Assembly: GCF_021538615.1 (NCBI RefSeq) | Contig: NZ_JAJHIZ010000003.1 | Location: 2,418,001-2,482,000, forward strand | DNA: 64,000 nucleotides | DNA from: Niabella agricola | Lineage (GTDB): Bacteria; Bacteroidota; Bacteroidia; Chitinophagales; Chitinophagaceae | Reading direction: 5' to 3' | Shown here: piece by piece, positions 8,310 to 16,637 of the stretch | Layout of the letters: the number at the start of each line of letters is the position of its first letter | Position numbering within the stretch: the first letter of the stretch is position 1 | Notes under the pieces: model-generated | The model's input: the letters and a program-made list of their open reading frames with translations, nothing else | Told to the model about the DNA's origin: nothing | Databases searched by the model: none | Made by a program: the position numbers and the translations under genes

Positions 8310-8957
8310 ATGAAGACATTCGCGTTGAACGATTTTTTACAGATGGCCGAAGACGGGCCCGTGCTCCTGGACACCAGGCCCACAGAAGTATTTAAAGTTG
8401 GCTTTATTCCGGGAAGCATACACGTGCCGTTTGAAGCAAAACAGTTTGAAGAGTGGGTAACCGCCGTAGTGGACAAAGCCACACCGGTGCTGCTTATAGC
8501 CGAAGCGGATACGGCTGGGCAGGCTGGAGAACGGCTGCAGCAACTGGGTTACAGCGTGGCTGGAAGTCTTGAAGGCGGGTTTGATGCCTATGCCAGGGAG
8601 GGCAAGCCCCTGGACATGATCATTGATGTTGAATCCGACGAATTGATGATGGACATTCCGTTTGATGAGCACCTGATCGTTATGGATGTGCGCAAGCCCA
8701 TTGAGTACGCCGAAGGGCATCTGAAAGACGCCGTAAACCTGCCGCTGAACGAATTGAATGATCCCCTCCGCACTTCTGCCATTGAGGATAAAGATAACCT
8801 GTACCTGCACTGTGGCGGTGGCACACGCAGCGTTATTGCGGCGTCGGTTTTGAAAAGACAGGGGCTTCATAACCTGCGGAATGTAGCCGGGGGATGGAAA
8901 AAGATCAAGGAAGAACCCAGGGCGCAAATTGTAAAAGAACCGGGAATGCTGAATTAG
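8310..8957 (+). CDS. Double rhodanese-domain protein
   Basis: A 215-residue protein with two rhodanese folds. The first (residues 1-100) has LLDTRP and GFIPGSIHVP but no cysteine at the active loop (LLIAEAD), so it should be inactive. The second (residues 105-205) has IVMDVRKPIEYAEGHLKDAV and the active loop CGGGTRS with the cysteine at 168. The arrangement resembles the C-terminal half of Bacteroidota MBL-fold/rhodanese fusion proteins, but no metallo-beta-lactamase domain is present. The probable role is sulfur transfer or persulfide handling in the cytoplasm; the partner is unknown. Confidence 0.88.
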   Translation: MKTFALNDFLQMAEDGPVLLDTRPTEVFKVGFIPGSIHVPFEAKQFEEWVTAVVDKATPVLLIAEADTAGQAGERLQQLGYSVAGSLEGGFDAYAREGKPLDMIIDVESDELMMDIPFDEHLIVMDVRKPIEYAEGHLKDAVNLPLNELNDPLRTSAIEDKDNLYLHCGGGTRSVIAASVLKRQGLHNLRNVAGGWKKIKEEPRAQIVKEPGMLN

Positions 8958-9015
8958 AGCGATGGCTAGTGATTGATGGATCATAGCTCATTATCATTCC
9001 TGTGATCTATGCACA

Positions 9016-9050
9016 ATGAACAATGAACCATGACCCATGAACTATGAACA
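9016..9050 (+). repeat. Five tandem 7-bp repeats (ATGAACn-type)
   Basis: ATGAACA, ATGAACC, ATGACCC, ATGAACT, ATGAACA in a row, in the gap between the rhodanese gene and argD. This is a short heptameric tandem repeat, a type that can change copy number by slippage. Confidence 0.7.
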
Positions 9051-9076
9051 ATTTTACTTATTTTTATAGCCTCGAT

Positions 9077-9103
9077 TGCCTGGTTACAGGCATATTTTTT
9101 TTT
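9077..9103 (+). terminator. Hairpin with T-run directly before argD
   Basis: TGCCTG, loop GTTA, CAGGCA, AT, then nine Ts. This 6-bp stem ends about 14 bases before the argD ATG. It may end the rhodanese transcript, or act as an attenuator in the arg leader if the promoter is upstream of it. Confidence 0.6.
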
Positions 9104-9117
9104 AAACCAACGGTATA

Positions 9118-10266
9118 ATGAATTTATTTGATGTTTACCCCTTGAACGATGTTACAATTGTAAAAGCGAAAGGGTCCTATGTTTGGGATGACCAGGGCAA
9201 CCAGTACCTGGATCTTTATGGCGGGCACGCCGTTATCAGTATCGGACATACACATCCGCACTGGGTAAAACGAATTGAGGAGCAGCTGGAAAAGATCGCC
9301 TTTTATTCCAACTCCATCCGCATACCGTTGCAGCAGGAACTGGCTAAAAAACTTGGGGAAGTTTCCGGTAAGGAGGATTACCAGCTTTTCCTTTGTAACT
9401 CGGGTGCCGAAGCAAATGAAAATGCCTTAAAGCTGGCTTCGTTTTACAACGGCCGCAAAAAGATTATTGCGTTTAACAAAGCCTTTCACGGAAGAACCTC
9501 GCTGGCCGTGGCCGCTACCGATAATAAAAATATTGTAGCACCCGTCAATGAAACCGATAATGTAGTGTTCCTTCCTTTTAATGATGAAGACGCGCTGGAG
9601 GCCTATTTCGACAAACACGGGAAAGAGGTATCCTCGGTGATTATTGAAGGCATCCAGGGTGTGGGCGGTATTAATGTGGCCAGTGAATCCTTTTTAAAAT
9701 TGATCCGGGCATTGTGTACCAAATACGGCGCCGTATACATTGCAGATAGTGTACAATGTGGTTACGGACGCAGCGGAAAATTCTTCAGCCACGATTTTGC
9801 AGGTGTAAATGCCGATATCTATACAATGGCGAAAGGCATGGGAAATGGTTTTCCGGTAGCGGGTATTATTATCGCACCGCATATTCTACCCAAACATTTT
9901 CAGCTGGGCACAACCTTCGGAGGCAATCACCTGGCCTGTGCCGCAGCATTGGCCGTACTGGAAGTGATCCGCGAAGAGAAACTGATGGGCAACGCGGTGA
10001 TGGTAGGAAAATACCTGCGCGAAGAACTGGCAGCGCTGCCGGAAATAAAAAATGTAAGGGGTCGCGGGCTAATGATTGGCTTCGATGTTCCCGATGAACT
10101 GGGCGCACTGAAAAAGAATCTGCTGAACAATCATAAAATATTTACAGGAGAAGCCAAACCCAATGTGATCCGGCTGCTGCCTTCACTGGCTTTAAAGAAA
10201 AAAGACGCCGAGGAATTCATGGAGGCTATAAAGGAGGAAATTGCGGCGCTGCACGCTACAGTATAA
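9118..10266 (+). CDS. argD: Acetylornithine/succinylornithine aminotransferase
   Basis: A 382-residue class III PLP aminotransferase that converts the N-acyl glutamate semialdehyde to N-acylornithine. Landmarks: YLDLYGGHAVISIGHTHP (residues 31-48), CNSGAEANENALK (PLP phosphate site), FHGRTSLAV, and DSVQCGYGRSGKFF with the PLP-nitrogen aspartate. The Schiff-base lysine is in TMAKGMGNGFPVAG and TFGGNHLAC closes the site. It is the first gene of the arg cluster in this window. Use of acetyl or succinyl substrate cannot be told from this protein alone. Confidence 0.95.
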   Translation: MNLFDVYPLNDVTIVKAKGSYVWDDQGNQYLDLYGGHAVISIGHTHPHWVKRIEEQLEKIAFYSNSIRIPLQQELAKKLGEVSGKEDYQLFLCNSGAEANENALKLASFYNGRKKIIAFNKAFHGRTSLAVAATDNKNIVAPVNETDNVVFLPFNDEDALEAYFDKHGKEVSSVIIEGIQGVGGINVASESFLKLIRALCTKYGAVYIADSVQCGYGRSGKFFSHDFAGVNADIYTMAKGMGNGFPVAGIIIAPHILPKHFQLGTTFGGNHLACAAALAVLEVIREEKLMGNAVMVGKYLREELAALPEIKNVRGRGLMIGFDVPDELGALKKNLLNNHKIFTGEAKPNVIRLLPSLALKKKDAEEFMEAIKEEIAALHATV

Positions 10267-10481
10267 TGCCTGGCAAGTGCTCATCATCGTTCCGCTGCAA
10301 GGTAAAATGCCTGCCGTGGCTCACCGAAACCGCAAATACCTGCCGGAGGCGAAACCACCGTTAACGAACGGAACCCTGACCGCTCTGAAGCTTTGTGGGC
10401 CCTGCAGCATATGATCATAACGACAAAATAGTACGCGCTTTATATCATTAAATAACGACAACTAAGAACCGATACCATAAG

Positions 10482-11450
10482 ATGTCTCTTTTAAAAGCAA
10501 AAAACTTCATAAGTGCGCATGATGTTACCGACATCGACGCGCTGGTGACAAAGGCACTGGATTATAAGGCCAACCCGTTTAAAGATAAAACCATGGGCAC
10601 GGGAAAACGGATCGGTTGCCTGTTTTTAAACCCCAGTATGCGTACCCGTTTAAGTACGCAGATTGCTGCGCAGAACCTGGGTATGGAGCCCATTGTTTTC
10701 AATGTGGGTTCCGAGGGATGGAAACTGGAGTTCGAGGATGAAGCTATTATGAGCGGTTCCACTTCAGAGCATGTAAAAGATGCGGCGCCCATTATGGGAA
10801 AGTATTTCGACATCCTGGCCATCCGTACCTTCCCCTCCCTGGCCAATAAGGAAGACGACTACAGCGAACTGTACGTAAACCAGTTTATCAAATACTCCGG
10901 CATTCCGGTACTGAGCCTGGAAACCGCCACCCTGCACCCGCTGCAAAGTCTTACGGATGTAATTACCATTAAAGAAACCTTCGGTAAAAAGCGCAAACCC
11001 AAAGTTGTACTTACCTGGGCTCCGCATGTAAAACCCCTGCCTCAATGTGTGGCCAACAGTTTTTCGCAGTGGATGAATGCCTGGGGTGAAGTGGATTTTG
11101 TGATCACGCATCCGGAAGATTATGAACTGGACCCGGCATTCTCCGGGAATGCCACGATCCTTCACGATCAAAACGAAGCACTCAAAGATGCAGATTATGT
11201 ATATGTAAAAAACTGGAGCACATATACCGACTATGCCAAAATTTACAACAATGACCCTTCCTGGATGTTGACACTGGACAAGCTATCCGTTACCAATAAC
11301 GCCAAAGTGATGCACTGCCTGCCGGTTCGGAGAAATGTGGAGCTGAGCGATGAGGTACTGGACAGCCCCCACAGTATTGTAACCCAGGAGGCCGGCAACC
11401 GCGTATGGGCAGCCCAGGCGGTGTTAAGTGAGTTAATACAAAAAATTTGA
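10482..11450 (+). CDS. argF': N-acetyl/N-succinylornithine carbamoyltransferase
   Basis: A 322-residue transcarbamylase of the Bacteroidota/Xanthomonas branch that acts on N-acylornithine rather than ornithine. The carbamoyl-phosphate motif NPSMRTRLSTQ is at residues 46-56. HPLQSLTD and the C-terminal MHCLPVRRN (with the family's double arginine) are present. In the Bacteroides fragilis enzyme a proline in the 80s-90s loop favours succinylornithine; a proline is present here in KDAAPIMGKY. That suggests succinyl specificity, but the alignment is by eye. It follows argD after 215 bases and precedes argB by 20 bases. Confidence 0.93.
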   Translation: MSLLKAKNFISAHDVTDIDALVTKALDYKANPFKDKTMGTGKRIGCLFLNPSMRTRLSTQIAAQNLGMEPIVFNVGSEGWKLEFEDEAIMSGSTSEHVKDAAPIMGKYFDILAIRTFPSLANKEDDYSELYVNQFIKYSGIPVLSLETATLHPLQSLTDVITIKETFGKKRKPKVVLTWAPHVKPLPQCVANSFSQWMNAWGEVDFVITHPEDYELDPAFSGNATILHDQNEALKDADYVYVKNWSTYTDYAKIYNNDPSWMLTLDKLSVTNNAKVMHCLPVRRNVELSDEVLDSPHSIVTQEAGNRVWAAQAVLSELIQKI

Positions 11451-11470
11451 GCACAGGGCTTTTATCAATT

Positions 11471-12268
11471 ATGCACAAACACGATCAGCTCTTTATCATA
11501 AAAATAGGGGGAAACATTATTGACAATCCCGAAGCGCTGGAAACCTTCCTGGCTGATTTTTCCAAAATACAGGCAGCCAAAATCCTGATACACGGCGGGG
11601 GAAAGATCGCTACAAAGATCGGGACGCAGCTGGGTATCGAATCAAAATATATAGATGGAAGACGGATCACCGATGATGAAACCATCGACCTGGTAACCAT
11701 GGTATACGGAGGGCTGGTAAATAAAAAGGTCGTCGCGCAGCTACAGGCGCTGGGCACCAATGCGATTGGACTTACGGGGGCGGATGCCAATATGATTCCC
11801 GCAAAAAAAAGGCCGGTAAAAGACATTGATTACGGATGGGCGGGCGATGTGGAAACGCCAGGCATCCAACACAAGACCTTACATTTCTTTCTTGAAAACG
11901 GTCTTACTCCGGTATTTGCCCCACTTACGCATGATGGCAACGGACATATATTAAATACCAACGCCGATACAATTGCATCTTCATTAGCCGTTGCCCTTTC
12001 CGCGCATTTCAATGTACGCCTGATTTACTGCTTTGAAAAGAAAGGCGTGCTGGAAGATGTTAATAACGATGCATCCGTAATCCGGAGGCTGGATCGCCCT
12101 TACTATCAACAACTCAAAGACGAAAAGAAGCTGTTCGAAGGCATTCTTCCCAAAATAGACAATGCTTTTGCGGCCATTGATGCGGGTGTATCCCAGGTAC
12201 TGATCGGCGATGCCCGTGATCTTATTAAAAATACGACTAACGATAACGAAGGAACATTGATTTATTAA
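11471..12268 (+). CDS. argB: N-acetylglutamate kinase
   Basis: A 265-residue amino-acid kinase-fold enzyme that phosphorylates N-acylglutamate. The N-terminal lysine motif IIKIGGNII (residues 8-16), the glycine loop LIHGGGK and the substrate segment NTNADTIASSLAVALSA are as in the family. Start placed at the ATG at 11471, 20 bases after the previous stop. An in-frame TTG at 11447 overlaps that stop and adds eight residues not typical of ArgB. Probably co-transcribed with argF' and argE. Confidence 0.94.
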   Translation: MHKHDQLFIIKIGGNIIDNPEALETFLADFSKIQAAKILIHGGGKIATKIGTQLGIESKYIDGRRITDDETIDLVTMVYGGLVNKKVVAQLQALGTNAIGLTGADANMIPAKKRPVKDIDYGWAGDVETPGIQHKTLHFFLENGLTPVFAPLTHDGNGHILNTNADTIASSLAVALSAHFNVRLIYCFEKKGVLEDVNNDASVIRRLDRPYYQQLKDEKKLFEGILPKIDNAFAAIDAGVSQVLIGDARDLIKNTTNDNEGTLIY

Positions 12269-12296
12269 ACAGGCCCCAGGGCTATAATTTTATTTT

Positions 12297-13361
12297 ATGC
12301 AGGAACAACTTTACCAGGAAGCAGTCGCGCTGTTAAAACAATTGATCGAAACACCCAGTTTCAGCAAAGAGGAAGATCAGACCGCGGAACTGCTTATTGC
12401 ATACCTGGACAAGTACCAGATCCCCACCAAGCGGCTGGGCAATAACATCATCGCAAAAAACAAATATTTTGATGATGCCAAGCCAACATTGCTGCTGAAC
12501 TCACATCATGATACGGTAAAACCCAACCCAAAATATACCCTTGATCCGTTTAAGGCCATTGAAAAAGACGGAAAATTATACGGCCTGGGAAGCAATGATG
12601 CCGGTGGTTGCCTGGTATCGCTGATCGCCACGTTTATCTATTATTATGAAAAAGAAAACCTGAAATACAACGTGATGCTGGTGGCCAGCGCCGAGGAGGA
12701 AATCTCCGGTTACAATGGTATTGAGGCCGCCGTAAATATCCTTCCTCCTATCGACTTTGCCATCGTGGGCGAACCCACCAAACTGCAAATGGCAGTGGCC
12801 GAACGCGGCCTGATGGTACTGGACTGCACGGCACACGGGAAAGCCGGACATGCCGCTCGCAACGAGGGAGAGAATGCCATTATAAAGGCAATCAAAGATA
12901 TTGAATGGTTCCACTCTTACCGCTTCGAAAAAGTATCGGAGCTGCTGGGCGACAGCCGCATGACCTGCACTGTTATTGAAACGGAGAACAAGCAGCACAA
13001 CGTAGTACCCTCCTCCTGTAAATATGTGGTGGATGTACGGCTGAATGAGTTGTACAGCTTTGAAGAGATCCTGGACGCCATCCGCCAGAATGTTTCCAGC
13101 GAGGTAAAGCCACGCTCTACCCGCCTGCGCTCCACCTCCATTTCACTGGATCACCCGATCGTACAGGCCGGCATTGCCATGGGTAAAACCACTTATGGCT
13201 CGCCTACCACATCCGACAAGGCGCTGATGCCGTTCCCCGGACTGAAAATGGGCCCCGGCGACTCCGCCCGCAGTCATACCGCAGACGAATACATTTACCT
13301 GCACGAAATTGAAGGCGGCATCAAGGATTATATCGAGATCGTAGGGAGAGTAGTGATTTAG
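12297..13361 (+). CDS. argE: M20 metallohydrolase, acetyl/succinylornithine deacylase type
   Basis: A 354-residue zinc peptidase-fold enzyme expected to release the acyl group in arginine synthesis (from acylcitrulline in this pathway variant). Metal and catalytic motifs: LLNSHHDTV (first His and Asp), GLGSNDAGGCL (bridging Asp), ASAEEEISG (catalytic Glu-Glu) and IVGEPTKLQMAVAERG. The dimerisation domain begins near VLDCTAHGKAGHAAR. The position between argB and argH supports the arginine role over a peptidase role. Confidence 0.92.
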   Translation: MQEQLYQEAVALLKQLIETPSFSKEEDQTAELLIAYLDKYQIPTKRLGNNIIAKNKYFDDAKPTLLLNSHHDTVKPNPKYTLDPFKAIEKDGKLYGLGSNDAGGCLVSLIATFIYYYEKENLKYNVMLVASAEEEISGYNGIEAAVNILPPIDFAIVGEPTKLQMAVAERGLMVLDCTAHGKAGHAARNEGENAIIKAIKDIEWFHSYRFEKVSELLGDSRMTCTVIETENKQHNVVPSSCKYVVDVRLNELYSFEEILDAIRQNVSSEVKPRSTRLRSTSISLDHPIVQAGIAMGKTTYGSPTTSDKALMPFPGLKMGPGDSARSHTADEYIYLHEIEGGIKDYIEIVGRVVI

Positions 13362-13434
13362 CCGAAGGTTCCCGAAAAAAACGGGTCTTTTATGTAATGC
13401 ACGGGAATAACGCATCTTTAGAAAAACCCTAACG

Positions 13435-14925
13435 ATGCGTTATCTGTTTTTATACATCGGTATCATATTGACAAGCGGCTACCTGAACGCACAAAAAGGT
13501 CATTCAGTTAATAAAACAAAGCCGCTACAACCGTCTGCAACCCAGGCGGCCATCATGTTTGAAATTGAGCAACTGGAGCCGCCGGCAAACGCCCTGACGG
13601 AAACACCGGATAGCCTTTTATTCCGGAATCTTTTTTTTCTTGATGCCAATAAAATATCAAAAAATCCTGCTGCGCTTATTGGAATTAACCAGCAATCAGT
13701 AGTAGCCCGTTCGGTCCTGCCGGAAAAACTGGTTGCCTATGGCTATCATTCTTTTTTCGACGGCGTTTACCGGGCCTATGCAGACCACCGGCCCCTGGTC
13801 ATTTCACCGGATATGATCTGGCTGCTCATCGCCCAGGGCTTTTCGCAACACATTAACCATAACGCAGCACAATACCGGAAGCTGTTTGTAGCCCATTCCG
13901 GCCAGGCCACTTTAATGGTCCGGAACGACGCCATCCGTCTTGATGATCCCAACAGCCCCTGGGAGCAGGTATTTCCGGAATTTACCCGGCAGATTGCTGA
14001 TTATACAGGCCCTGAGCTCATCCAAACGCTTACGGCCGACTTTTCTACCACCACTGCTACAACCCGCCTCACTTCCCAGATCACCATTATGGATGCTATG
14101 AAATCCTATTTTGAATACGTGGTATTTATGGTAGGCTGTGGCATTCCCCGGGTTACGCTGGAAGGTACACCGACCGACTGGGAAGCGGTTTATAAAAAAG
14201 CGAACAGCCTGAAAAAGTACGACCTGGACTGGTGGCTGAATGAACTGGAGCCAGTGCTCCGCCAGTTTATAGCGGCGTCAAAAGGGAAGGTGGACAAGGA
14301 TTTCTGGCGCAACCTGTTTAAAGTACATAAGGCCGGCAAACCCTATCAAAGTGATAAGATCGATGGCTGGTTTGTAAAGTTCTTTCCCTATACCAAAGAC
14401 GGTAAAAGAAATGATCTCCAAACCTTAACCGGAAGCTCCAACCTGCCGGACGAAATCGTAAAAGTGCAGCTCCGCTATGTGTTTCAGCATCCGGACGGTT
14501 CTACGGTACAAACGCCACTGGAACTGTGGGCCGGTTTTGTAGGCCTGCAACAGAACAGCAGGAATTTTACACTAAAACCCCAAACCGGCTGGATGATCAA
14601 AAAGAAAGCTGGCGCAGAAAAAGAAATTCAAAACGACCTGGAACGGCAGCTGTCCGGTTCTGCAGGCATTACCGGCCCCCCGGTTTCCATCCGTGTTACA
14701 ACCATCCCCGACGTCATCCTGCATCTAAAAAAGATCAGTAACCTGCTGATAATGTTTACTGATAGTATCCGGGTACCCGACGCAATGGGAAAGATCTCCA
14801 TTGAAAGGTTGACTTTAAAGGGAACTATTTCCAAAGACGAAAAAGAACGGCTAAAACAACTTTTTCCCAATACCATTCTTACGCTTAACACGGAACTGCT
14901 TAACCATCCCGGCAGCAGACAATGA
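13435..14925 (+). CDS. Secreted DUF4419 domain protein
   Basis: A 496-residue protein with a signal peptide (YLFLYIGIILTSGYLNAQKG). It has the DUF4419 hallmark region near residues 120-145 (LVISPDMIWLLIAQGFSQHI) and downstream family-type segments (WEQVFPEFTRQI, FEYVVFMVGCGIPRVTLEG, DWWLNELEPVL). The biochemical role of DUF4419 is not known to me. It is inserted between argE and argH on the same strand, yet it is exported and so is unlikely to act in arginine synthesis. Confidence 0.88.
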   Translation: MRYLFLYIGIILTSGYLNAQKGHSVNKTKPLQPSATQAAIMFEIEQLEPPANALTETPDSLLFRNLFFLDANKISKNPAALIGINQQSVVARSVLPEKLVAYGYHSFFDGVYRAYADHRPLVISPDMIWLLIAQGFSQHINHNAAQYRKLFVAHSGQATLMVRNDAIRLDDPNSPWEQVFPEFTRQIADYTGPELIQTLTADFSTTTATTRLTSQITIMDAMKSYFEYVVFMVGCGIPRVTLEGTPTDWEAVYKKANSLKKYDLDWWLNELEPVLRQFIAASKGKVDKDFWRNLFKVHKAGKPYQSDKIDGWFVKFFPYTKDGKRNDLQTLTGSSNLPDEIVKVQLRYVFQHPDGSTVQTPLELWAGFVGLQQNSRNFTLKPQTGWMIKKKAGAEKEIQNDLERQLSGSAGITGPPVSIRVTTIPDVILHLKKISNLLIMFTDSIRVPDAMGKISIERLTLKGTISKDEKERLKQLFPNTILTLNTELLNHPGSRQ

Positions 14926-15046
14926 ACGGGAACAGTGCCGAAAGAGGCGCTTAATGTCAATGGAAGCCGGTAATGATTTCACAAAAAAAATAGCATCACA
15001 TAAGATATATTGGCATCTTTGCAGATAAATCGTTTTTATTTGTAAG

Positions 15047-16387
15047 ATGAAGCTTTGGAAAAAAAATACAGACTCTTTAAAAGAAGTAGAAACCTTTACG
15101 GTAGGCAGGGACCGCGAAATGGACCGGTACCTGGCCCCCTTTGATGTGCTGGGCTCACTGGCTCATATTGAGATGCTGGAATCGGTAGGCCTCTTAAAAA
15201 AAGACGAGCTTACCGAACTGCAGGCGGCGCTGCGCCGCATCTACGCGGATATTCAAAAAGGGGCTTTTGAGCTACAGGATGATGTAGAAGACATTCATTC
15301 CCAGGTGGAGCTCTTACTTACCCAGCGCATCGGCGAAGCCGGTAAAAAAATACACAGCGCCCGCAGCCGGAATGACCAGGTGTTGGTAGACCTGAAACTG
15401 TTCCTGCGCAGCGAAATAGAAACAACGGTGAATGCTGTGGTGCCTTTCTTTGAACTGTTACAAACCCAAAGCGAAAAATATAAAGATTTCCTGCTGCCCG
15501 GGTATACCCACCTGCAACTGGCCATGCCCTCATCCTTCGGGCTTTGGTTTGGTGCATACGCAGAAAGCCTGGTAGACGATCTGATCAGCCTTAAAGCCGC
15601 TTACGATATCATCAACAAAAACCCGCTGGGTTCGGCCGCCGGGTATGGCTCCTCCTTTCCCATCAACCGAACGCTCACTACGGAGTTACTGGGTTTTGCT
15701 ACCCTTAATTATAATGTGGTATATGCCCAGATGGGACGCGGAAAAGCTGAGCGGGTGGTGGCGCAGGCGCTGGCCAATATTGCAGATACCCTGTCGAGGA
15801 TGAGCATGGATGCCACCTTATACCTCAACCAGAACTTTGGGTTTATCAGCTTCCCCCCGGAATTGACAACCGGCAGCAGTATCATGCCACACAAGAAAAA
15901 TCCGGATGTGTTTGAACTGATCCGCTCCTATTGCAACCGCCTAAAGGCATTGCCGAATGAGATCCTGATGATGACCACTAACCTGCCATCGGGTTATCAC
16001 CGTGATTTGCAGTTGCTGAAGGAACATTTATTCCCGGCATTTAAAACGCTGCGGGATTGTATCGAAATGGCCGGGTTGATGTTTTCCAATATTGAAGTAA
16101 AGCCGGATCTTTTAAAGGACGAAAAATACAAATACCTGTTTACTGTAGACCTGGTAAATCAGCTGGTGCTGGAAGGCACTCCGTTCCGCGATGCCTATAT
16201 CCAGGTGGGGCGGTCGGTAGAAGAAGGTAGCTATCAAGTACCGGAACAAACTACAGTCAAAGATCCCCACGAAGGAAGCATCCAGAATTTATGTACGGAA
16301 CAGATCCGCTCGCTGATGACGCAAACGGTAGCATCTTTTGATTTTGATGCCGTACACCAGGCTTACTCCCGCTTACTGGCATCATAA
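15047..16387 (+). CDS. argH: Argininosuccinate lyase
   Basis: A 446-residue member of the fumarase/aspartase superfamily that splits argininosuccinate to arginine and fumarate. Motifs: DVEDIHSQVE, the SARSRNDQV loop (residues 105-113), PGYTHLQLAMP and the signature GSSIMPHKKNPDVFE with the catalytic serine. Length is normal. It ends the arg set in this window; argG and argC are not present here. Confidence 0.96.
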   Translation: MKLWKKNTDSLKEVETFTVGRDREMDRYLAPFDVLGSLAHIEMLESVGLLKKDELTELQAALRRIYADIQKGAFELQDDVEDIHSQVELLLTQRIGEAGKKIHSARSRNDQVLVDLKLFLRSEIETTVNAVVPFFELLQTQSEKYKDFLLPGYTHLQLAMPSSFGLWFGAYAESLVDDLISLKAAYDIINKNPLGSAAGYGSSFPINRTLTTELLGFATLNYNVVYAQMGRGKAERVVAQALANIADTLSRMSMDATLYLNQNFGFISFPPELTTGSSIMPHKKNPDVFELIRSYCNRLKALPNEILMMTTNLPSGYHRDLQLLKEHLFPAFKTLRDCIEMAGLMFSNIEVKPDLLKDEKYKYLFTVDLVNQLVLEGTPFRDAYIQVGRSVEEGSYQVPEQTTVKDPHEGSIQNLCTEQIRSLMTQTVASFDFDAVHQAYSRLLAS

Positions 16388-16586
16388 GGGCGTCGAAAGA
16401 TCAAATGCCGTGAACAAAACAAATTGCTGAGCGATTTGGTGGTCCCAAACCAGGTGCCCGTTCAGACGCAGGAGTGTTGCCATTGCCGGTATTGCAACAA
16501 AAAAATATGGGCATCTGCGGCCGCGTCCTTCATTTATCCACCTTGCCGCTTATCCATAAACAGATGCCCGTTTCACCGATCCCCTT

Positions 16587-16594
16587 TACCTTTG
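16587..16594 (+). promoter_or_regulatory. -7 box (TACCTTTG) for the MFS gene
   Basis: TACCTTTG, a full TAnnTTTG match, lies 43 bases before the ATG at 16638. Just upstream, GGGCATCTG (16509-16517) and CAGATGCCC (16561-16569) form a 9-bp inverted repeat with a 43-base loop. Confidence 0.55.
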
Positions 16595-16637
16595 CAATCC
16601 GTTACAGGAAAGTGAACCACCAATTTATCTGAAGAAA

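Noticed and set aside
8337..8984. Minus-strand frame of 215 codons opposite the rhodanese gene
   Set aside because: The plus strand has two rhodanese folds with the CGGGTRS loop; the minus frame is a shadow.
13362..13396. CCCG-AAAAAAA-CGGG with TCTTTT after argE as a terminator
   Set aside because: Only a 4-bp stem and a broken T-run; too weak to call.
16424..16615. Plus-strand frame of 63 codons before the MFS gene
   Set aside because: No motif; it overlaps the likely promoter and a long inverted repeat.
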